NCBI GenBank assembly: GCA_964643985.1
Contig: CAZXUS010000029.1
Coordinates: 1 to 9,827, forward strand
Length of the DNA stretch: 9,827 nt
Direction: 5' to 3'
Origin: UBA2773 sp964643985
GTDB taxonomy: Bacteria > Patescibacteriota > Minisyncoccia > Moranbacterales > DUUL01
Below, one piece after another: positions 4,974-9,827 of this stretch. Every line of letters starts with the position of its first letter. The stretch's first letter is position 1. The notes below the pieces were generated by a model, which had not been told where the DNA came from, made no database searches, and worked only from the letters and a program-made list of their open reading frames with translations. The position numbers and the translations under genes are program-made.

Positions 4974-7346
4974 ATGAGGTTTTCATATAATTGGCTAAAG
5001 GAGCTTTCAAAAACTAACAAAAATTCAAAAGAATTAATTGACTTGGTAATGTTAAGAGGTTTTGAATTGGAAGAACAAATTGACTTAGCTTCTAATTTCA
5101 AAAATTTTGTAGTAGGAGAAGTTAAGGAGGTTAAAAAACATTCAGATGCGGATCGCTTGAATATTGTTCAAGTTGATTTAGGCGAGTACGGAGAGCAAGT
5201 TCAAATTGTTTGTGGTGCGCCAAATGTGGCAGTTGGGCAAAAAGTACCAGTGGCAATGTCTGGAGCAATTTTACCTAATAGCAAAATCGAAATCAAGAAA
5301 GCGGAAATGCGAGGAATTGAATCGAACGGAATGATTTGTGCTGAAGATGAACTTGGTTTAGGGAAAGATCATAATGGAATTATGGTTTTAGAAGATAGTT
5401 TGAGAGCCGGAACTGATTTAGCAGAAGCTTTAAAATTAAAAGATACAATTTTAGATTTTGATATTTTGCCAAATCGAGCTCACGATTGTTTGTGCTATCA
5501 AGGTTTGGCTCGGGAAATTACGGCGATGGAAAATCAAAATACTGATTTAAATACTGATTTAAATAATGATTATAAAAAGTCTGGAGAATTTTTAAATATT
5601 GAAATTGAAGAAAGAAAACTTTGTCCTCGCTATTTGGGGGCGATTTTAAAAAATATTAAATTGGGAAAATCTCCAGATTGGATGCAAGCTCGATTAGTGG
5701 CTAGTGGGATGGAACCGATTAATAATGTAGTTGATATTACCAATTATGTAATGTTGGAAACGGGTAATCCTTTGCACGCTTTTGATTTTGATCAAACAGC
5801 TGATGACAACAAGGTTAATATCGTAGTGAGAAAAGCTCAGCCTCAAGAAAAAATGGCTTTGTTGAGTGATATTGATTTGGAACTTAACGAAGAGGACTTA
5901 GTGATTGCTAATAAAGATGAAGCCTTGGCTTTGGCTGGAATTAAGGGCGGTAAAAAATCTGGAATTAGTGAAGAAACTAATCAGATTGTTTTGGAAGTAG
6001 CCAACTTTGATTTACTGGGGATTAGAAAATCAAGACAACGTCATAGTTTGGCTACTGAGTCTCAATCAAGGTTTGAAAAGGGAATTAGTCCAATTTTAAC
6101 TCAAGTAGCCTTGGAGCGAGCGATTGAATTGCTTAAGGAATACGCAGGAGCGGAGCTAGTGGAAACAGTTGATTGTAATTATTTTGAAAATGAAAATCAA
6201 ATTTTTGAACTTGAGGTTAAAAATATTGAAAAACTTTTAGGGGAAAAAGTAGAATTGGAAAAAGCTTTTCAGATTTTAGAAAATCTAGGTTTTGTGATTA
6301 GCGATAAAAATCAGGATAAAGTTAAAATCGAAGTTCCTTATTGGCGATTAGATATTGAAGGTCAAGCTGATTTCATTGAAGAAATTGGGCGGATTAAAGG
6401 TTATGAGAATATTAAAGAACAATATTTAATGACAGCTTCCAAACCTAGCAAGAGAAATTTGCAACGAGAATTAGAATGGGAAATCAAAGACAATTTGACC
6501 GCTCTGAGTTTTGATGAAATTATCAATTATTCTTTTTATGGAAATCGGGATGTTGAAATTGGAAAAATCAAAGGAGAACATTTTGAATTAGAAAATCCGA
6601 ATAGTGAACAGCAAAATTTAATGCGAAAAAGTCTTTTGCCCGGAATTATTCAAGCGGTTAAATTAAATCAAAAAAACTTTGATGATTTTTGTTTATTTGA
6701 AATCGGGAGAGTTTATTTTCCAGAGAAAGATTTAGTTGAAGAAATGAAAATAGGAGGAGCTTGTTTTGATGCTTCTTCGGAATTGTCTCAAATTTTTTAT
6801 TCAGCTAAAGAAAAAATCAAAACCTTAATCACTAAAATCTCTGGGCAAGAAGTTGAATTTAAAACTTTAAAAGAAACTGAAAATAATTTTTTACATTTAA
6901 CCAGAAGAGCTGATATTTTAGTGGCTGATAAAAAAATTGGTGAATTAGGTGAAATAAATCCTGCGGTGGCTAAAAATTATAAAATAAAAAAACAATTTGT
7001 AATTTTTGAATTAGACTTTAAGATTTTGATGGATTCACGAATAACTAAAAAAATATTTAAAGCAATTCAAAAGTTTCCTTTAGTTGAGAGAGATTTAGCG
7101 ATGTTTGTTGAAGCTAAAACTGAGGTGGCAGAAGTCGAAGAAAATATCAAAAAAGTCGGAGGAAATATTTTAAAAGAAATAAAATTTTTCGATGTCTTTG
7201 AAGATAAAAAAAATAATAAAAAATCTTTTGCTTTTCATTTCAAATTTGGAAAAATCGAAGCTACTTTAAAAGGAGAAGAAGTTGACGAAAAAATGAAGGA
7301 AATTATGGAATCGCTTGAAAAATCAGGTTGCGAGATCAGACGATAG
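4974..7346 (+). CDS. pheT: Phenylalanyl-tRNA synthetase beta subunit
   Basis: Beta subunit of PheRS: assembles with PheS, binds tRNA-Phe and edits mischarged Tyr. 790 aa, full length. Domains in order: MRFSYNWLKEL start; OB-fold tRNA-binding domain about 40-150 (VVGEV...HSDADRLNIVQVD...IVCGAPNV...GMICAEDELGLG); B3/B4 editing domain about 215-385 (PRYLGAIL, PINNVVDITNYVMLETGNPLHAFD 248-271, RFEKGISP 366-373); B5 about 410-480 (VPYWRLDIEGQADFIEEIGRIKGYENI); catalytic-like core about 490-690; C-terminal FDX-ACB anticodon-binding domain about 700-790 (KFPLVERDLAMFV). A short DLNTDLNND low-complexity linker sits at 191-199. ATG without Shine-Dalgarno. Stop is TAG, followed by a T-run but no clear terminator stem. 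Confidence 0.97.
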   Translation: MRFSYNWLKELSKTNKNSKELIDLVMLRGFELEEQIDLASNFKNFVVGEVKEVKKHSDADRLNIVQVDLGEYGEQVQIVCGAPNVAVGQKVPVAMSGAILPNSKIEIKKAEMRGIESNGMICAEDELGLGKDHNGIMVLEDSLRAGTDLAEALKLKDTILDFDILPNRAHDCLCYQGLAREITAMENQNTDLNTDLNNDYKKSGEFLNIEIEERKLCPRYLGAILKNIKLGKSPDWMQARLVASGMEPINNVVDITNYVMLETGNPLHAFDFDQTADDNKVNIVVRKAQPQEKMALLSDIDLELNEEDLVIANKDEALALAGIKGGKKSGISEETNQIVLEVANFDLLGIRKSRQRHSLATESQSRFEKGISPILTQVALERAIELLKEYAGAELVETVDCNYFENENQIFELEVKNIEKLLGEKVELEKAFQILENLGFVISDKNQDKVKIEVPYWRLDIEGQADFIEEIGRIKGYENIKEQYLMTASKPSKRNLQRELEWEIKDNLTALSFDEIINYSFYGNRDVEIGKIKGEHFELENPNSEQQNLMRKSLLPGIIQAVKLNQKNFDDFCLFEIGRVYFPEKDLVEEMKIGGACFDASSELSQIFYSAKEKIKTLITKISGQEVEFKTLKETENNFLHLTRRADILVADKKIGELGEINPAVAKNYKIKKQFVIFELDFKILMDSRITKKIFKAIQKFPLVERDLAMFVEAKTEVAEVEENIKKVGGNILKEIKFFDVFEDKKNNKKSFAFHFKFGKIEATLKGEEVDEKMKEIMESLEKSGCEIRR

Positions 7347-7379
7347 TATTTTTTGCCATTTAATCTCTACTCGACTGTC

Positions 7380-7399
7380 ATTCCCGCGAAGGCGGGAAT
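7380..7399 (+). repeat. dRS3-like palindromic repeat
   Basis: ATTCCCGC (7380-7387), gaag, GCGGGAAT (7392-7399): a perfect 8-bp stem. It fits the ATTCCC-N8-GGGAAT pattern of the Neisseria dRS3 repeat, and similar sequences are common dispersed repeats in many genomes; shared ancestry is not shown here. It starts 34 bp after the pheT stop. An open frame through it translates to SFPRRRESS, a well-known artefact peptide of such repeats. The right half, AGGCGGGAATCCAG (7390-7403), recurs exactly at 7553-7566. Confidence 0.8.
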
Positions 7400-7412
7400 C
7401 CAGTTTTGATAT

Positions 7413-7611
7413 CCAAAGACAAACTCTGGTGAAAATTATGTCATTTTCATTATTTCTAATAATAAACTTTGACAAGAATTCATTCAGTTGTCATCTTCGC
7501 GAAGACTTGTTTGTCTTGTCGAGGTGGATCTTGCCATTGCTTTAGCGGAGGCAGGCGGGAATCCAGAAATTCGGCTGTTGATTTTTTTGTCATAGATAAA
7601 TTTGTCTTTGG
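7413..7611. repeat. Segment bounded by an 11-bp perfect inverted repeat
   Basis: CCAAAGACAAA (7413-7423) and TTTGTCTTTGG (7601-7611) are exact inverted copies enclosing 177 bp. Inside are the palindrome CTTCGCGAAG (7495-7504), the pair GACAAG (7471-7476)/CTTGTC (7515-7520), and the second copy of the 14-bp AGGCGGGAATCCAG (7553-7566). There is no gene and no obvious target-site duplication. It fills most of the pheT-rnhB gap. It could be a small non-autonomous element or a chance pairing. Confidence 0.45.
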
Positions 7612-7641
7612 CTAAAATCCTAATTAACTAATTAACCAGAG

Positions 7642-8337
7642 ATGATCCTTCCTTCAGTCAAACAAGAACTTAAACTAGCCAAAGAAAACCATATTATTAT
7701 TGGCGTAGACGAAGTTGGCCGTGGACCATTAGCTGGTCCCGTAGTAGCTTCTGCTGCCTGGGTTCATCCAAAATATTTTAAAAAAGATTTTAAATTAAAA
7801 AATTGTATTCGAGACAGTAAGACGCTTTCTGAAAAACAACGAAATGAAGTCTTTGATTTTTTGGAAAAAGAAAAAGGCTTTAAATTTGGAATTGGCAAAG
7901 TGACCCCTAAAACAATCGATAGAATTAATATTTTGAATGCTTCTTTATTGGCAATGCGTTTAGCGGTGGAAGATTTAATTCCAAAATTACAAAAAAATAT
8001 CCCTCTTTCTCAAAGGGGGAATAAGGGGGTTTTGAATCTTGATGATACTATAATTTTAATTGACGGAAATAAAATAGTTCCCGGACTTAATTATGCTCAA
8101 AAATATATCATAAAAGGCGATCAAAAGATTTTTTCAATCGCCACCGCCTCAATTTATGCCAAAGTTTTTCGAGACAATCTAATGCTAGATTATCATAAAC
8201 AATTTCCCGCTTATGGTTTCAATACCCACAAGGGCTACGGAACCGAAAAACATATGAAAGCCCTCCAAAAAAATGGAGCCTGCGAAATTCATCGTAAATC
8301 TTTCCGACCAGTTAAAAGAGTGTCGAATATCACTTAA
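7642..8337 (+). CDS. rnhB: Ribonuclease HII with an in-frame repeat-derived insertion
   Basis: Endonuclease that cuts the RNA strand of RNA/DNA hybrids and removes single ribonucleotides from DNA. 231 aa versus about 200 in E. coli. Signatures: GVDEVGRGPLAGPVV (21-35) with catalytic Asp23 and Glu24, RDSKTLSEKQR (57-67), LIDGN (139-143) with Asp141, ASIYAKVFRD (169-178) with Asp178, YGFNTHKGYGT (191-201) and HRKSFRPVK (217-225). All four acidic residues are present, so it should be active. The excess length is about 19 residues between AVEDL (108-112) and LIDGN, including NIPLSQRGNKGVLN (119-132), encoded by a palindromic repeat also found at 1049-1084. The ATG follows ccagag, at best a weak ribosome-binding site. 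Stop is TAA. Confidence 0.95.
   Translation: MILPSVKQELKLAKENHIIIGVDEVGRGPLAGPVVASAAWVHPKYFKKDFKLKNCIRDSKTLSEKQRNEVFDFLEKEKGFKFGIGKVTPKTIDRINILNASLLAMRLAVEDLIPKLQKNIPLSQRGNKGVLNLDDTIILIDGNKIVPGLNYAQKYIIKGDQKIFSIATASIYAKVFRDNLMLDYHKQFPAYGFNTHKGYGTEKHMKALQKNGACEIHRKSFRPVKRVSNIT
7999..8033 (+). repeat. G/C-run palindromic repeat inside rnhB
   Basis: CCCTCTTT (8001-8008) pairs with AAAGGGGG (8012-8019) with one wobble, followed by AATAAGGGGGTTTT. The right part matches the intergenic copy at 1061-1084 except for two missing bases. It is read in frame as IPLSQRGNKGVL. The codon frame is preserved, so the gene tolerated the insertion. Confidence 0.78.
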
Positions 8338-8364
8338 TGCGCGCGGATAATCCAAAGTTTTTTG

Positions 8365-8414
8365 CAACAAATCTCGAAGGTTTTGTGGATAGAAATTTTG
8401 AATAACATTTGTTG
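8365..8414. other. Inverted repeat in the rnhB/GrpB-like convergent gap
   Basis: CAACAAAT (8365-8372) and ATTTGTTG (8407-8414) are exact inverted copies with a 34-nt loop. A second small one, CTCAT ... ATGAG, lies at about 8501-8522. Neither has a T-run, so no standard terminator is visible although the flanking genes converge. The rest of 8338-8597 is A/T-rich with no gene that I can support. Confidence 0.4.
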
Positions 8415-8597
8415 TATCTGAAGTTTTTGATATTCCTTATTATGTTATTAATTATATCATAAATTTGAGTAAAAGAAATTTATCTTCATTACTGTGTCCC
8501 TCATAGCTTTAGCGTAATGAGATTATTAGAGCGAAAGAAAAAATCTAACAAAGGTGAATTTCTGGAATCGTATGTTCTCATGTTATATGAAGGATTA

Positions 8598-9170
8598 TTA
8601 TTTTGAACTCTTTTTATTAATTGATTTAATTCGGTGTAAAACTTTTGTGTCCATACCCTCAGCTTTTAAAAATTGTGTTATAAGTTCTGTTTTACCTTCT
8701 ACGTAGGAATCAATATCATCTGGATATTTTTTTGCTAACTCATATTTTAGCAAGTTATATTTTTCCACCGCTTCTTTATTATTACGTAAATGTTTTTGCA
8801 GTAATAAATGATTCTTTAAGTTGCCGTTGCCTTTCATGCAAACATAAAGATTGTGCTTCATCCATTTAATATTCGGATTATCCTCTGAATATTCGAATGC
8901 TTCACGACCTTCAATTCCCATATTCCCAATGTGAGAATAACCAACACTTTTAAGTAGTTTGATTACAAGATCTCTTTCATGATCGCTTCCAATAATTATA
9001 TCAATATCTAAAATTGGCTTAGCACATAATCCTTTCACAGATGTACTACCGACATGAACAATTTCTAAGGCTATTCCTATAAAAAGTCTTTCGTAAAATA
9101 ACTTTGCCTTTTTATATTCATTCTTTCATTCCGGATTATAATTTTCAATAATAATTTTTTTATCTTTCAT
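8598..9170 (-). pseudogene. GrpB/UPF0157-family nucleotidyltransferase-like gene with an internal TGA
   Basis: Reading from the ATG at 9170-9168 gives 190 codons: MKDKKIIIENYNPE, TGA (9128-9126, codon 15), then KNEYKKAKLFYERLF, EIVHVGSTSVKGLCAKPILDIDI (GSTSV at 41-45), GYSHIGNMGIEGREAF, HNLYV, and HLRNNKEAVEKYNLLKYELAKKYPDDIDSYVEGKTELI. These are the landmarks of the GrpB (UPF0157) family, a nucleotidyltransferase-fold group of poorly known role. The family normally has Y-[DN]-P-x-W here, so the TGA replaces a conserved Trp (TGG to TGA, one base). The first start after it is GTG at 9038-9036, inside GSTSV; a protein of 146 aa from there would lose the GS nucleotidyltransferase signature. The rest is intact, so the lesion is recent, a sequencing error, or read through. 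Convergent with rnhB. Stop is TAA. Confidence 0.75.
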
Positions 9171-9205
9171 AAATAATTTTTAAGAATTTTTAATGTTGTC
9201 TAACT

Positions 9206-9239
9206 AGTTTTTGTGAGAAGTGCTCTTCTGATAAAAACT
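9206..9239. promoter_or_regulatory. Strong 15-bp-arm hairpin in a divergent intergenic region
   Basis: AGTTTTTGTGAGAAG (9206-9220), loop tgct, CTTCTGATAAAAACT (9225-9239): 14 of 15 positions pair (one of them a wobble). It lies between the GrpB-like gene (minus, start 9170) and the U32 gene (plus, start 9422). There is no T-run outside the stem on either strand, so it is not a typical terminator. It could be an operator-type palindrome, an RNA structure in the 5' leader of the minus-strand gene, or the remains of a mobile element. Confidence 0.5.
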
Positions 9240-9341
9240 TATATTGATGTTAAGTGCGAAATGAAATATTATTTAAAAGTAAATGCACCGAATATTTTTA
9301 GAATAACATAAAGGCTATTTTGGGACAAATTGAGGATTTAT

Positions 9342-9370
9342 TGATGACCGATGACTAAGGACTGATTACT
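9342..9370 (+). repeat. Family-2 repeat, copy C (half copy upstream of the U32 gene)
   Basis: Two tandem heptamers GATGACC-GATGACT (9343-9356) followed by AAGGACTGATTACT. 22 of 28 positions match 4883-4910 in the pheS-pheT spacer. I see no convincing left arm, so it is a partial copy. It ends 51 bp before the U32 start codon. Confidence 0.6.
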
Positions 9371-9421
9371 TCTTGTTATTATAAAAAAATGCTTAATTAA
9401 CGTTTTAACTATTTCAAATAT

Positions 9422-9827
9422 ATGTCCAAAATAGAACTCCTTGCTCCAGCGGGAAATTTAGAAAAACTTAAAGTAGCCATAACTTACGGCGCTGATGCGG
9501 TTTATTTTGGTTTGCCGGGGTTTTCTTTGCGAGCCAGGGCCAGTCAATTTGAAAAAAAAGAAATTATTGAAGGAGCAGAACTTTGTCGGAAAAAAGGTCG
9601 GAAATTTTATTTGGCTTTGAATATTTATGCTCACAATGTTCATATTGATAATTTAACGAAGCAGTTGGAATTTATTAAAAAAATAAAACCAGACGGTGTT
9701 ATTTTATCAGACCCAGGAATTCTAAGGGTTATTAAAAAAGAATTGCCTAAAATTGATATTCATATTTCCACGCAAGCTAATGTGACAAACAAAGAAGCAG
9801 CTAAATTTTGGCGAGATCAAGGAGCTA
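9422..9827 (+). CDS. Peptidase U32 family protein (3' end beyond window)
   Basis: The first 135 residues of a U32-family protein: MSKIELLAPAGNLEKLKVAITYGADAVYFG (1-30), FSLRARASQF, an FYLALNIYAHN segment and the family hallmark HISTQANVTNKEAAKFW. Despite the peptidase name, characterised bacterial members (TrhP, RlhA, UbiU/V types) act in prephenate-dependent tRNA or rRNA hydroxylation or in ubiquinone hydroxylation, with Fe-S cysteines near the C-terminal part, which is not in this window. The subgroup cannot be fixed from this fragment; a TrhP-like tRNA U34 hydroxylation role is the most likely inference. ATG chosen because ELLAPAGN normally begins within the first few residues. No Shine-Dalgarno. 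It diverges from the GrpB-like gene. Confidence 0.9.
   Translation, partial: MSKIELLAPAGNLEKLKVAITYGADAVYFGLPGFSLRARASQFEKKEIIEGAELCRKKGRKFYLALNIYAHNVHIDNLTKQLEFIKKIKPDGVILSDPGILRVIKKELPKIDIHISTQANVTNKEAAKFWRDQGA

Noticed and set aside
7315..7545. 76-aa plus-strand open frame overlapping the pheT end
   Set aside because: Contains SFPRRRESS, the standard false translation of dRS3-like repeats; starts inside pheT in another frame.
8185..8370. 61-aa minus-strand open frame
   Set aside because: Antisense of the conserved rnhB C-terminus.
8337..8405. 22-codon ATG frame overlapping the rnhB stop (taATG), MRADNPKFFATNLEGFVDRNFE
   Set aside because: The stop/start overlap is suggestive of coupling, but the peptide is tiny, matches nothing I know, and its codons could be chance. 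Kept as a note in case relatives conserve it.
8598..9038. Calling the GrpB-like gene as an intact 146-aa CDS from GTG 9038
   Set aside because: The GTG codes for the Val inside the conserved GSTSV motif, and 31 further in-frame codons of clear family sequence lie upstream to the TGA, so the true start is ATG 9170 and the gene is interrupted.
9458..9643. 61-aa minus-strand open frame
   Set aside because: Antisense of the U32 gene, Phe/Asn-rich shadow.

Overview
The window is AT-rich, compact bacterial chromosome. It holds eight recognisable intact or edge-cut genes and one broken gene. Single-copy housekeeping genes, very A/T-biased codons, no Shine-Dalgarno motif at the gene starts and REP-like repeats in the gaps suggest a Candidate Phyla Radiation (Patescibacteria/Parcubacteria-like) genome. 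That placement is an inference from style, not a marker-based assignment. The standard genetic code fits: every Trp checked is TGG and the long ORFs are uninterrupted. All eight visible stops (the broken gene included) are TAA or TAG.

Layout: tpiA (11-787) and a class II fructose-bisphosphate aldolase, fba (1167-2018), form a glycolytic pair. A good promoter (2040-2068) and an L1-type leader (2114-2169) precede ribosomal protein L1 (rplA, 2176-2853). Ribosomal protein L33 (rpmG, 3093-3254, 53 aa) follows. Next comes a 505-bp gene-free stretch of repeats ending in an intrinsic terminator and a possible promoter. Then come pheS (3760-4794) and pheT (4974-7346), the two subunits of phenylalanyl-tRNA synthetase, unusually separated by 179 bp that carries a hairpin repeat. 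RNase HII (rnhB, 7642-8337) follows a repeat-filled gap. On the minus strand lies a GrpB/UPF0157-family gene (8598-9170) interrupted by a TGA exactly where the family has a Trp. The window ends inside a U32-family peptidase/tRNA-hydroxylation-type gene (9422 onward).

The genes serve central metabolism (aldolase makes the triose phosphates that TIM interconverts), translation (L1, L33, PheRS, probably the U32 protein through tRNA modification) and genome maintenance (RNase HII). I see no defence, phage or secondary-metabolite system.

The most interesting material is non-coding. (1) Four copies of a roughly 60-100 bp imperfect-palindrome repeat have nested stems that keep pairing although the bases differ between copies. 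(2) A G/C-run palindromic repeat occurs once between genes and once in frame inside rnhB, adding about 19 residues. (3) A second repeat family built on GATGACT lies just upstream of pheS, pheT and the U32 gene. (4) A 15-bp-arm hairpin lies between the divergent GrpB-like and U32 genes.
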